DNA of 64,000 nucleotides, taken from the NCBI GenBank assembly GCA_937975705.1, contig CALJTX010000025.1, forward strand, positions 1 through 64,000, read 5' to 3'. Below are positions 16,243-25,269 of this stretch, piece by piece. The stretch comes from an uncultured Flavobacteriia bacterium. GTDB taxonomy: Bacteria > Bacteroidota > Bacteroidia > Flavobacteriales_D > Crocinitomicaceae. The translations under genes and the position numbers were made by a program. The notes beneath the pieces are model-generated. The model saw only the letters and a list, made by a program, of their open reading frames with translations, did not search any database and was not told where the DNA came from. The first letter of the stretch is position 1; each line of letters starts with the position of its first letter.

Positions 16243-18450
16243 TTATTGCTTCATTACCAGGCAGCTTTGCCCATTTTCTAGCCTTAAAACATACGTTCCT
16301 TCTGCAACTGAAGAGATATCCAGCAGCGCTTGATCTTGGCATTCAGAAAACGTAAGCAAGACCTGCCCTGTTAAAGAAATGAGTTCGCCAGAACAAACTC
16401 CTTGAATGCCTTTCACTAGAAAGGCCCCTTTGTTCGGATTCGGATAAATATGTAGCGGTGCTAGGTCGATAGCATCTAGACTCAGGTCAGAACCCGGTTC
16501 GTTTTCAAGTAAAAATAAGCCCCCAGCGTCTTGCCCCACTAGCAGCTCAAGGTGGGCATCGTTGTCTAGATTGCCAATGGAGGCAGCCGCATAAGCACCA
16601 ATTTGCACACTTAATCCTAAGAAGTCTGGGCTTCTTTCGTGAAAGGCAACATTAGGATTGGTGGCAATGCTGTCGTAGAAATGGAGGCGGCCGTCTAGTG
16701 CACCCACCACGAGGTAGCACGTGTCTTGAAAGCGAAAGAAATGCGGAACCGCGTAGCCATCTGGGCCATTGCTCTGGACATTCACTGCGCCCAATTGCGT
16801 CGTGACAAGTGAAAAGATGGCTGCACTTGGTGTACCGGTGTTCTCATAGTAATGAATGGTACCGCCTTTATGACCAACGAGTAAGTCCAGTAGGCCGTCC
16901 TGATTGTAATCGAAAAGTTGAGGTGCGGAATAAAGCGGCACTTGAATGGCTACATTATTGGCATCTGAAAGCGCATTTGTTTGTAATTGAAACGCAGGAC
17001 TTGCACCAGTGCTCGTGTTGACAAAATAAGCCAACTGGCCGTTGTCGCGGCCGAGAAGCAAATCGGGCTTGCCGTCGGCATTGAGATCGCCCATTGCAGG
17101 AATCAAGCGCAGGCCTAAATTGGATGCAGACAGATTTAAAAAATCTTGATCGACCAATACAAAAGATGGCGAGGTGCTTGTGCCTACATTTTGATAATAG
17201 GCAAGGCGCGCTTCTTTATTGAGCAATGGCTTATAAGCAAAGAAATTGGCCACCAATAAATCGGTAAGGCCGTCTTGATTGACGTCCGTCAAAAGTGGCA
17301 CTGAACCCAAACCGTGGTCAATCATGTCTCCTTGTAGCCAATCGTTATCTTGGTAGACAAAAACTGGCGCTTGGTTGCTACCTAGATTCTTGTAATACCA
17401 AATGCTATTCTCGTTTTCGGAGACATTATTGGCATTTGGCGCCACTAAGATATCTTTCTTCTGATCAAAGTCAATATCGAGGGAATAAGCTGCGGCAAAA
17501 AGCTGTACATCGGCTGGTGTGGTGTTGCTCGGAAAATTGTAGTCGGCACTCACCATTGGTGAATTGGTGTTGGGTGCTGTGCCACCATTCAGAAGGCGAA
17601 TGAGGTTTCCAAAAGCGACATCGCCGAGCACCAAATCTAAAACCCCAGATTGATCGAGGTCGAGGGCCAACACCGTCGAGCCAGAATGCGCTTTGGCCTG
17701 CTCAGTGGTTGGCAACTCAGGGTTGCTCACATTACCATCGGTGCAATATGAGCTCGTGTCATTTAAAAAAAGCGTATTGCTCGTGACATCTTCGCGGTAC
17801 TTACCCCAACACCTATTTTTGAGGATAAAAACCAATGAATCGGAATGTCCGTAAAGTTCTTGACTTTGGTTTTGGTGATACTGCAGGTATTCACCGCTGA
17901 TGTGGTAAGTCAGGATGTCCATATCTCCATCGCCCTCAACATCTACTAATGCAGGAATATCTGCACCACTGATGTATAAATTCAGGGTTGGACCGGCGTA
18001 ATTGGATAGTAAATAAGGACTATAGGCCTCCCATTCTAGGCCTGTTGCAGCACTTCCTACATTTCTGAAGGCTTGAATGCCTCCAACTGCATAGCAAAAG
18101 AGGTCTTTACGGCCATCGTTGTCGTAATCATAGGTAGTAACGCGGTAATGCAGGTTCGAAGGGAAAAACAAGTGGGCACGCAAATCGATTTCATAACTTG
18201 GGCCAGAAGAAGTGCTGACTTGCTTGAAAACGCGAAGCTGATCCGCACTGCGGTCAAAAACGAGGAGGTCCTCATCTCCATCGTAATCATAGTCTAGAGT
18301 GGAAAACTGAGGTGTGTTGAACCCTCCATCCCAAGCCTTGCTTAGGTTTTGCCCATCTGAAATTACAGGGATGTAGGAATTGAAATTGAATTGAAACTGC
18401 GCATGAACAGCTAGCGTGAAAAAAATAATTACGAATGTCCAAGGCTTCAT
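16243..18450 (-). CDS. secreted FG-GAP/VCBS-repeat protein with T9SS type A sorting domain
   Basis: A 735-residue protein with an N-terminal signal peptide (ending near VHAQ). It has about ten calcium-binding-type FG-GAP/VCBS repeats of the form D-x-D-x-D-G/ND (for example TYDYDNDGRKDLFC, LMGDLNADGKPDLLLG-like text and LFDYNQDGLLDLLVG), forming a beta-propeller. The C-terminus (about 660-735) has the T9SS pattern IYPNPNKGAFLVKG...ISLTGQVLL...EGTYVLRLENG, so it is exported by the type IX system and anchored or released at the surface. The role is unknown; adhesion or glycan binding is typical. Confidence 0.9.
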   Translation of the reverse strand: MKPWTFVIIFFTLAVHAQFQFNFNSYIPVISDGQNLSKAWDGGFNTPQFSTLDYDYDGDEDLLVFDRSADQLRVFKQVSTSSGPSYEIDLRAHLFFPSNLHYRVTTYDYDNDGRKDLFCYAVGGIQAFRNVGSAATGLEWEAYSPYLLSNYAGPTLNLYISGADIPALVDVEGDGDMDILTYHISGEYLQYHQNQSQELYGHSDSLVFILKNRCWGKYREDVTSNTLFLNDTSSYCTDGNVSNPELPTTEQAKAHSGSTVLALDLDQSGVLDLVLGDVAFGNLIRLLNGGTAPNTNSPMVSADYNFPSNTTPADVQLFAAAYSLDIDFDQKKDILVAPNANNVSENENSIWYYKNLGSNQAPVFVYQDNDWLQGDMIDHGLGSVPLLTDVNQDGLTDLLVANFFAYKPLLNKEARLAYYQNVGTSTSPSFVLVDQDFLNLSASNLGLRLIPAMGDLNADGKPDLLLGRDNGQLAYFVNTSTGASPAFQLQTNALSDANNVAIQVPLYSAPQLFDYNQDGLLDLLVGHKGGTIHYYENTGTPSAAIFSLVTTQLGAVNVQSNGPDGYAVPHFFRFQDTCYLVVGALDGRLHFYDSIATNPNVAFHERSPDFLGLSVQIGAYAAASIGNLDNDAHLELLVGQDAGGLFLLENEPGSDLSLDAIDLAPLHIYPNPNKGAFLVKGIQGVCSGELISLTGQVLLTFSECQDQALLDISSVAEGTYVLRLENGQSCLVMKQ

Positions 18451-18459
18451 GAGTTAAAA

Positions 18460-19371
18460 TTACGGCGTTTTTGCATTCGTTGGCTGCCACAGGATGATTC
18501 TTTTGTCGTCGCCGGCACTCACAAAGCCTGTCTCTAAAGTCAAAAGCGCATTGATGGAATGGCGATGCGCTGCCATTTGCAAATCGAGCTTCTGGCAAAT
18601 TTGATCATTTTGCAGCGACCAAATCTTGAGTGTTTTATCTCTAGATGCAGAAACGTAGTGCTCCATTGACACTTGCACGAGTTGGTAGATGGTCCCAAGA
18701 TGTGCGGGAAACGCATTTAGCTTCTCACCGGCTGCACTCCAACGGCGTATATATGCGTCTTTTCCAGCGCTCAGCACCTCGCCATTGGCCAAGAGCAGCA
18801 GTGCTGTACAGCCCTCATGGTGTGCATAGACCTGTTGCGTTTCATTGAAAAAGGTTGTTTCTACTTTTCTGAAATAACCATCGGCACAAGCTAACAAAAA
18901 ATAGCTACCATCTGGCGCCACTGCAATTTGACGGATTTTACCACAGGCCATGGGCAGCGTGAGCAAGAGGTTCCAGGTGGCGTCCCAAACCAATACGTTG
19001 CCATCGGCATCAGCGGTATACCGTTGGTTTTGTTGCGGATTACTCGCCATAGCAAATACGGCACTTTGATGTGCCTTCAGGTGTTTGCGCTCAACTTTTT
19101 GAAGGGTGTCAATCAAATGTAAGCTGCCATCGGATAAGCCAATGAGGAGCTCGTTTTGATCGGGCAAAACCAAAAGACTGAACGGAGCCTGCGAACAGCG
19201 GATCGCAAATTGATCTTGTTGCCCAGTGGTTTTGTGCCAGCGCGCTACAAATTTGTCCGAAGAGGCCGAATAAATATAAAGCGCATCTTGTGAAAGTGCG
19301 TAAATTGGGCCTTGGTGCCCTGTAATTTGAAGGTGTTTGGAATAAAGCGCTTGCGAATTATTCTTGTTCAT
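18460..19371 (-). CDS. WD40 repeat protein
   Basis: A 303-residue protein made almost entirely of WD40 repeats, seven by eye. Examples are the GH...WD-type endings VLVWDATWN, IRRWSAAGEK, LKIWSLQND and the final RIILWQPTN. No signal peptide is seen, so it is a cytoplasmic beta-propeller scaffold. It is the last gene of a leftward operon after a TPR protein and a phosphosulfolactate synthase-like gene, overlapping the latter by 14 nt. WD40 and TPR proteins usually mediate protein contacts, so the three products may work in one assembly; this is inference. Confidence 0.9.
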   Translation of the reverse strand: MNKNNSQALYSKHLQITGHQGPIYALSQDALYIYSASSDKFVARWHKTTGQQDQFAIRCSQAPFSLLVLPDQNELLIGLSDGSLHLIDTLQKVERKHLKAHQSAVFAMASNPQQNQRYTADADGNVLVWDATWNLLLTLPMACGKIRQIAVAPDGSYFLLACADGYFRKVETTFFNETQQVYAHHEGCTALLLLANGEVLSAGKDAYIRRWSAAGEKLNAFPAHLGTIYQLVQVSMEHYVSASRDKTLKIWSLQNDQICQKLDLQMAAHRHSINALLTLETGFVSAGDDKRIILWQPTNAKTP

Positions 19372-20185
19372 CGTCTAGATCGTCGTCTGCATCGTCGTTG
19401 ACTTGTTTGAGGCGGTCTGCGTACGATTTTGGAAGGAAATCAAAGAAGGTATCGCCGCGTAAACCAAGGCGCAAACACTCCAATGGAATGACGTCGTTGG
19501 GTGCAATATTACCTAGATTGACTTCTGCACCAAAAAGTTTGATGAACCAAACCTGTTGGTTCTTTTGTGGCGCTTCCCAGAGGATATCTTCTGGTTTGAC
19601 ATTGGCAATGATGCGGTTGATGAGCATAGAGTGTGCGGTGCCGTTGGGTCTGAAAACACCTACATTACCTGCCTCACGCCCTTCGGCGATGACTTTCCAA
19701 CTACCGGCTTCTAATTCTGCTTTCATAAGGCGCACCCATTTCGCAGGCGAAATAAGGATACCAGAATCTTTAGATCCTACTTCTGAAAGTACCGTTCTGG
19801 ACTTAGAAAGCTCGTGAATGAGCTTGCATTTTTCATCGTGCGGAATAATGATTGATCCGTCGGAGATTTCGGCGAGGTCGAGGTCGTATTTATCGAGCAT
19901 TTGGACATATTCTTTGAACATGCCGCGGGCATAAAATGCTTCGAAAAGGGTGCCGCCAAAGTAAGGTCGGATACCGGCTTCACGGTACATTTTGATTTTT
20001 TCTTCGAGCTGACGCGTTACAAAGGCAGTTCCAAAGCCAAACTTAACGATATCGGTAAGATGTGCAGAAGCTTCGATGAAATGTTCGGTTTCGCGCAGAC
20101 CCAAACCCTTGTCCATCATCATGGTAACACCTTTGTTACGGGGTTTTTCACTGCGTTTAGGGATAAAAGAAAGTTTAAAGTTCAT
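19358..20185 (-). CDS. comA: phosphosulfolactate synthase (ComA) family protein
   Basis: A 275-residue TIM-barrel protein matching ComA along its length: PRNKGVTMMMDKGLG, DIVKFGFGTAF, IRPYFGGTLFEAF, LAEISDGSI, SEVGSKDSG and VIAEGREAGNVG. Archaeal ComA adds sulfite to phosphoenolpyruvate to give phosphosulfolactate for coenzyme M. Bacteroidota do not make coenzyme M, and the role of these homologues is not settled. Sulfolactate or sulfonate metabolism is possible. The C-terminus ends in an acidic tail (DDADDDLDDEQE). It sits 2 nt after the TPR gene and overlaps the WD40 gene. Confidence 0.88.
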   Translation of the reverse strand: MNFKLSFIPKRSEKPRNKGVTMMMDKGLGLRETEHFIEASAHLTDIVKFGFGTAFVTRQLEEKIKMYREAGIRPYFGGTLFEAFYARGMFKEYVQMLDKYDLDLAEISDGSIIIPHDEKCKLIHELSKSRTVLSEVGSKDSGILISPAKWVRLMKAELEAGSWKVIAEGREAGNVGVFRPNGTAHSMLINRIIANVKPEDILWEAPQKNQQVWFIKLFGAEVNLGNIAPNDVIPLECLRLGLRGDTFFDFLPKSYADRLKQVNDDADDDLDDEQE

Positions 20186-20187
20186 GT

Positions 20188-21585
20188 TTAGTCAGCTAAG
20201 TATAAAAAATCGGTGTCGTCGAGTAGTTTGGGATTGATCTCAAAGATCAGTTTGGCACCACTCGCGTTTTGTGTGAGGCATTTTTGATACAAATGTTTTG
20301 CCTCGGCAAACTGCCCCATTTGCCATTTGATATTCACAAGATGCAGTTGGGCTTCAAAAACCGCGGGGTGATCTTGGCAAAACTGCAAAATAAATTGTTG
20401 CGCATCGGCTAAAGAAGCCTCAGAGACAAACGAAATATAATCTGAAAGCGCTTCTTGGTCTTCAGGGAGGAGCGCAAGACTTTTGAGGTAGTGAAACTCC
20501 GCTTCTGAGCGCAGGTCAATTTTTTGGTAAGCCCCTGCCAACACGTGGTGAATACCGGAGTTGTCGGGGTCGTAGTCGAGGGCTTTTTGAATCAGGACAA
20601 TGCCTTCTTTTGTGGAGCCCATGAGGTCTTCTACTATGCCCAAACCGAGCCAAGCTTCTGGAAGCATGGGTTCAAGATCAATGCTCAGCTTATAATAATG
20701 CTTGGAAAGTTCGAGTTCGTTGAGTTGTTCGTAGGCTTCTCCGATATAACATAGTGCCATTGCGTCGTCGCCGTCGTGCTTCATGCAAAGCTCAAAGTGC
20801 TCAATGGATTTGTGGTATTTCTCTAAAGAAAGGTAGGCATTGCCTAAATTGAAGTGCGCAGGACCAAATTCTTCATTGATCAGGATAGCGTATTCGTAAG
20901 CCCAAACCGCGCGGTCGTAATTTTCTAATTTGCTGTAGGCATTGCCGAGGTTGTACCAGGCGGTGCTGGAATATGGTTGCTCGTCAATAAACTTGAGATA
21001 GGCTTCAATAGAGGCTTGGGTGGCGCCAAGCGCGTCGTAGCAACGGCCAAGTTCGTAAAGGGCAGCCTCGTTTTGCTTGTTGGCTTTGAGGGCTTGATGC
21101 AAAGTATCTATGGCCTCTTGGTACTGAGAAAGGCGTTCGTATTCGATGGCGATATCGAGGTAGATGTAGTCGTGTTCGGCTGGATCTGAGTGCTCGAGTG
21201 CCAGTTTAAAATAGCGAATAGCTTGTTTGTGCTCGCGCTGTTGGGCGTGAATAGACGCTTTGGTTAAATAGAGTTCTGCGCTGTCAATTTCTTGTTTTTC
21301 GAGCTGAACAACGCAATCCATGGCTTCTTGTAGCAAGCCCATGCCGCCCAAAGCCTGCGCTTTGCGCAACTTGAAAAGCGGATTATATGCAAACTGATAG
21401 ATGCCGAATTCTGAGGCGATTTTGGCTTTATTGAATTGACCTTGAATGAGGTAGTGGTCTATGAGGCCTTCGAGACGGTCGCTATCGATGAACTTGAGCT
21501 TTTGACCTTTCAAATGCGCTTCGAAGTGCTCGATGTCTTCGCTCAAACTGCTGTCGTTGTATTCTTCTTCGTCGTCGTCAAACAT
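20188..21585 (-). CDS. TPR repeat protein, cytoplasmic
   Basis: A 465-residue protein starting at the ATG at 21585; an in-frame TTG three codons upstream is less likely. The acidic N-terminus MFDDDEEEYNDSS is followed by about eleven tetratricopeptide repeats, for example AWYNLGNAYSKLENYDRAVWAYE-type units and AHFNLGNAYLSLEKYHKSIEHF. No signal peptide or membrane segment is seen. It is the first gene of the TPR-comA-WD40 operon (2-nt gap to comA). A perfect 13-bp palindrome lies 36 nt upstream. TPR solenoids bind partner peptides, so a scaffold role is likely. Confidence 0.9.
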   Translation of the reverse strand: MFDDDEEEYNDSSLSEDIEHFEAHLKGQKLKFIDSDRLEGLIDHYLIQGQFNKAKIASEFGIYQFAYNPLFKLRKAQALGGMGLLQEAMDCVVQLEKQEIDSAELYLTKASIHAQQREHKQAIRYFKLALEHSDPAEHDYIYLDIAIEYERLSQYQEAIDTLHQALKANKQNEAALYELGRCYDALGATQASIEAYLKFIDEQPYSSTAWYNLGNAYSKLENYDRAVWAYEYAILINEEFGPAHFNLGNAYLSLEKYHKSIEHFELCMKHDGDDAMALCYIGEAYEQLNELELSKHYYKLSIDLEPMLPEAWLGLGIVEDLMGSTKEGIVLIQKALDYDPDNSGIHHVLAGAYQKIDLRSEAEFHYLKSLALLPEDQEALSDYISFVSEASLADAQQFILQFCQDHPAVFEAQLHLVNIKWQMGQFAEAKHLYQKCLTQNASGAKLIFEINPKLLDDTDFLYLAD

Positions 21586-21620
21586 AGGGCCCAATTCTAA
21601 CTATAAAATTAGGCCCTTTG

Positions 21621-21633
21621 TGTCATAATGACA
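21621..21633. promoter_or_regulatory. 13-bp perfect palindrome upstream of the TPR-comA-WD40 operon
   Basis: TGTCAT-A-ATGACA is a perfect inverted repeat centred 42 nt upstream of the TPR start codon. It has no T-run after it on either strand. It could be a repressor operator or could be chance; the regulator is unknown. Confidence 0.3.
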
Positions 21634-21699
21634 ACTAATGCTTTTGGCACTTATCAACAAATACCTAAAATGTTGAAAAGTTCTAATTGAAACACACTG

Positions 21700-23922
21700 T
21701 TATCGCTGGATTTGATACTTCAGACTTACATAAAAATGCCTGCCAGGCCCAGGCATTCCAATATTTTTCAGACGCGATAGATGATCGATATACATGCTAT
21801 TTGTCAGGTTGCGGACACCTGTTTGCAGTATCCAATTTCCATTCTTTTGGAGGTGCAATCGCGCATTTAGGTGCAAGAGCTGGTAACTTTTACTTGTGCT
21901 TTCTTGAAATGCAACCCGGGTTTGCGCCGCAATCCAGATATGGCTTACGCTGAGTTCTATTTTTTGAATTTTGCCTGAAAAATCCCAATGGTACTGCAGT
22001 TCATTTTGCAAACGCGTTGGCGGCAATAAAGTGATAGCGCTATCCTGAGGGCTTTGAAAATTTAGGTATGAAAAGTTGCCTTCCCAATGCAAACGATGGA
22101 GCCAATGCGGATGGTAGTGCGCGCTCAAGTCCAAGCCATACAAACGGCCATGATCAAGTTGCGTATAGGTAAACACGGGAATTCCATCTACACTTGTGCC
22201 GTTGGGTTGTAAATAAATATAGTCCTGCACCCAAGCATGATACGGATTGAAGGTAAAACTGCCGTGTTCGGTGTTCAGACTACTCGACCAATCTAGCTGC
22301 AAGCTCCGTTCTGGCACCAAAGCGCTGTCGCCAATTTCATAGCGCAATGCTCCATGATGAAATCCGTCGGCGAGTAACTCACTCAAATGCGGTGCGCGAA
22401 AGCCACTAGAGAGGTTGAAGCGGTTTTGTAAGTGCGCATTTGGCTGCCAATTCCAACCCAAGGAAACATTCGGACTTGCATAAAATTTCGCCAGCGGATT
22501 GACATCTGTTTGGGTTTGGATCCAGCGGCAATCTTGTCTGAGGCCAACTTGTAGCAATTGCGTTTTGGACAATTCAATTTTATACAAACCAAAGATCCCT
22601 TGGTCGATGGTGAGTGCATTTGGCAAGAGTTGCTCCTCAGCTGAAGGCGCATTGAGATTCACTTGAAACATGCCTGCTGCACCAATAATCAGTTGTTGCT
22701 TGCTCCATTTGCGGGTCCATTTGGCTTGGTAAATGGAATTCAATAAATCCATCTCCATTGACGGAAAGTCGACCACTTCATCGTATTCTACCAAGCGATT
22801 GTGGGTCTGCCCGAGCAAAAATTGTACATCTTGCCCATTCCAAAAGCGCTTGTATTCATAGCTGAGTAACTGATTGGTAAAAAATTGCGAAGGCAAGGCA
22901 TAGCGCCTTCCTTGAGTCGGCACTTGAAAACTTAGGGGCGATACGAGCGTGTCTTCCGTATGTCCAGGAATGCCTGCTACTGTATTGTTATAGGCATAGC
23001 GCAGCACGTGAATTTGATTGGGCTTGAACCAAGAGTAAGATGCTTTACCTACCCATTCATGAAAGCGCGAATTCTTGGCAAACAAGCCATTTGGCAACTG
23101 AAAATCGGCATGATTTGCATAGCTACCCGCGATGAGCACCCGCTTGTTACCTGTACTCTTTTTGTATAAAAGACTAGAAGTGCTTCCATTTGTATTTTGA
23201 TTCCATTTTTGTTGTACACTCAACTCCTGACGACCAATTTGCGCAAAGGGTTCGTCAGCCAAATAAATCACACCGCCCAAGGCATCGGCTCCGTACAAAA
23301 CAGAAGCAGGTCCTTTAATGACCTCCACAGAGCCAAGAGCGAGCTCACCTATCCCCAAACCGTGGTCTCCACCCCATTGCTGCCCTTCTAAACGCAAACC
23401 GTTGACCAACGTAACCACCCGCATCCCCTGCATGCCCCGAATAACCGGTTTGGCAATCCCATTGCCCAAAGAACTCATATAAACTCCTGGTATTTTTGTC
23501 AACAATTCAGAGACATGCATGCCTCCGGATAGCTGTAGCTCACTAAGGTTACGCACTTCTATGGGCACGGTATTTTTGTGACGCAAAGACAATTGCTGCC
23601 CGCTCACCGTAACCTCTTCGGTGGTCATGTGCCCTACGTGCAACCCAAAACTTAAACTTGACACGGCACCTGAAATGAGGGTGTCGAGTACTTGATAATC
23701 AGGATGTCTCAAGCGCAGCACTTGTTGTTCAGACCACGTAAAAGGAAAAATAAAAACGCCATTGGAATCTGTACGGACTTGTATTTGAAAAGCCGGAACA
23801 GCCAAAACGACATTTGGAATTGGTTTTTGAGTTTGGGCATCGCGCACCAAACCTTTGATACCTTGCTGTGCAAGGAAGGGAAAGCTGCAGAGTACAGCCA
23901 ACCCGAAAAATAAATTTTTCAT
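21700..23922 (-). CDS. TonB-dependent receptor, likely metal or cofactor type
   Basis: A 740-residue outer-membrane receptor with a signal peptide (ending near FLAQ), a carboxypeptidase-regulatory-like domain (about 20-95), a plug (about 110-230; LTKIPGVYMSSLGNG, KPVIRGMQGMRVVTLVNGLR, VEVIKGPASVLYGADALGG) and a barrel ending in an aromatic-rich strand (GRHFYVSLKYQ). The plug text is of the siderophore/vitamin/metal receptor type rather than SusC. The gene upstream encodes a small exported His/Cys protein of the kind found with copper or zinc receptors, so a metal ligand is likely. Confidence 0.92.
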   Translation of the reverse strand: MKNLFFGLAVLCSFPFLAQQGIKGLVRDAQTQKPIPNVVLAVPAFQIQVRTDSNGVFIFPFTWSEQQVLRLRHPDYQVLDTLISGAVSSLSFGLHVGHMTTEEVTVSGQQLSLRHKNTVPIEVRNLSELQLSGGMHVSELLTKIPGVYMSSLGNGIAKPVIRGMQGMRVVTLVNGLRLEGQQWGGDHGLGIGELALGSVEVIKGPASVLYGADALGGVIYLADEPFAQIGRQELSVQQKWNQNTNGSTSSLLYKKSTGNKRVLIAGSYANHADFQLPNGLFAKNSRFHEWVGKASYSWFKPNQIHVLRYAYNNTVAGIPGHTEDTLVSPLSFQVPTQGRRYALPSQFFTNQLLSYEYKRFWNGQDVQFLLGQTHNRLVEYDEVVDFPSMEMDLLNSIYQAKWTRKWSKQQLIIGAAGMFQVNLNAPSAEEQLLPNALTIDQGIFGLYKIELSKTQLLQVGLRQDCRWIQTQTDVNPLAKFYASPNVSLGWNWQPNAHLQNRFNLSSGFRAPHLSELLADGFHHGALRYEIGDSALVPERSLQLDWSSSLNTEHGSFTFNPYHAWVQDYIYLQPNGTSVDGIPVFTYTQLDHGRLYGLDLSAHYHPHWLHRLHWEGNFSYLNFQSPQDSAITLLPPTRLQNELQYHWDFSGKIQKIELSVSHIWIAAQTRVAFQESTSKSYQLLHLNARLHLQKNGNWILQTGVRNLTNSMYIDHLSRLKNIGMPGPGRHFYVSLKYQIQR

Positions 23923-23958
23923 GTGAAATTAGGGACTAAAAATTCATAACAAAGTGTT

Positions 23959-24258
23959 CTAGCACTTGAAATGAGGAGGCGCCCTAAGTTGATGAAAAGT
24001 GACTTTAGTACCGGAAAGATCTATGCAAGCAGTTTGATCATGAACAAATGGCATTGACCTGAAAGCGCGAAAAGAAAGCGTTGTAGGACTTGTAAAAACG
24101 CTAAGAGAGAGATGACAGACAGGGCAATCTTCTTCTATGGTTTGTTTCTGGCTGAGTGCGCTTTTTTTATGATCAGAATGGTTACAATGATGCCACCATT
24201 GCTTTGGTGTAAGCACAAGTGTAAAACAAATCAATAAGGAAATACTGAACGCTTTCAC
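23959..24258 (-). CDS. small exported His/Cys-rich protein, probable metal-binding partner of the TonB receptor
   Basis: A 99-residue protein starting with GTG at 24258, with a hydrophobic leader (residues 1-18). After it come WWHHCNHSDHKK and EEDCPVCHLSLSVF, a CxxC/His arrangement typical of metal-binding peptides, and a C-terminal RAPPHFKC. The shape resembles DUF2946-like proteins that accompany metal-responsive TonB receptors, but family membership is not certain. It lies 36 bp upstream of the TonB receptor and is probably co-transcribed with it. Copper or zinc is the most likely ligand (inference). Confidence 0.7.
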   Translation of the reverse strand: MKAFSISLLICFTLVLTPKQWWHHCNHSDHKKSALSQKQTIEEDCPVCHLSLSVFTSPTTLSFRAFRSMPFVHDQTACIDLSGTKVTFHQLRAPPHFKC

Positions 24259-24309
24259 GAGGTGAAAATACCAATTTTTAAATTTGATCGAATATAGATT
24301 TTCTTTATA

Positions 24310-25263
24310 CTACAACAAAGCTTCAATGATGGCATCCATGCTGTAGCCCTCCGCTTCTGCGCGGTAATTGCGCACCAAGCGGTGACGCAAAATAGCTTTG
24401 GCAACAGCCTTGACGTCTTCGATGTCTGGAGAGTACTTTCCGTGCAACGCAGCGTGGCACTTAGCAGCAATCACGAGGTTTTGAGAAGCGCGCGGCCCTG
24501 CTCCCCAAGTGATGAAGTCTTTGGTGATTTGAGGTGCCAATGGATCTTTGAGGCGCGTTTTGGCGACTAAAGTAACTGCGTATTCCAATACGTTTTCTGC
24601 CACAGGGATGCGGCGAATGAGTGCTTGGTAATCAATGATTTGCTGCGCGTTAAGAACCGTCTGAAGCTCAACTACTTGGTCAGAAGTGCTCGATTTGACA
24701 ATAGCGAGCTCTTCGTGATACGAAGGGTAGTCTACCCAGATATTGAACATAAAGCGGTCGAGTTGCGCTTCTGGCAAAGGATACGTACCTTCTTGTTCGA
24801 TGGGGTTTTGCGTCGCCAATACAAAAAACGGCGCCTCGAGTTTGTAGGTGGTACCTGCGGCTGTTACGGCGCGCTCTTGCATGGCCTCTAACAAGGCTGC
24901 TTGCGTTTTTGGTGGCGTACGGTTGATTTCGTCGGCCAAAATCATATTCGAGAAAATTGGCCCTTTGATGAACTTGAATTGTTTGGATTCATCTAGGATT
25001 TCCGAACCGACGATGTCTGAAGGCATGAGGTCTGGCGTAAACTGGATGCGGTTAAAAGACAAACCTAAGGTTTTGGCGATGGTGTTGACCAATAAGGTTT
25101 TCGCTAGTCCTGGCACCCCAACAAGCAAGCAGTGGGAGCGCGAGAAAATAGCGATTAACACTTGGTCAACGACGTCGTCTTGGCCAATAATAACTTGGTG
25201 AATTTCTTTTTTGAGGGCTTGATAATCAATAACTAATTGATCAATTCTATCTTTATCTGTCAT
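24310..25263 (-). CDS. MoxR family AAA+ ATPase
   Basis: A 317-residue MoxR-type AAA+ ATPase. Walker A is at about residues 49-56 (GVPGLAKT), Walker B is MILADEINR, sensor 1 is LATQNPIEQEGTYPLPEAQLDRF-type text, and a C-terminal lid follows. MoxR ATPases are chaperone-like and usually act with a DUF58 or VWA-domain protein, but none follows here. Instead the gene lies 6 nt after a SurA-like isomerase gene in an operon of envelope-folding factors, which points to a role in maturing secreted or outer-membrane proteins. Confidence 0.95.
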   Translation of the reverse strand: MTDKDRIDQLVIDYQALKKEIHQVIIGQDDVVDQVLIAIFSRSHCLLVGVPGLAKTLLVNTIAKTLGLSFNRIQFTPDLMPSDIVGSEILDESKQFKFIKGPIFSNMILADEINRTPPKTQAALLEAMQERAVTAAGTTYKLEAPFFVLATQNPIEQEGTYPLPEAQLDRFMFNIWVDYPSYHEELAIVKSSTSDQVVELQTVLNAQQIIDYQALIRRIPVAENVLEYAVTLVAKTRLKDPLAPQITKDFITWGAGPRASQNLVIAAKCHAALHGKYSPDIEDVKAVAKAILRHRLVRNYRAEAEGYSMDAIIEALL

Positions 25264-25269
25264 GGGAAA

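Noticed and set aside
15747..16355. Second plus-strand frame of about 202 codons overlapping the FAH gene
   Set aside because: The FAH frame has full family motifs. The alternative runs across the FAH stop into the antisense of the next gene.
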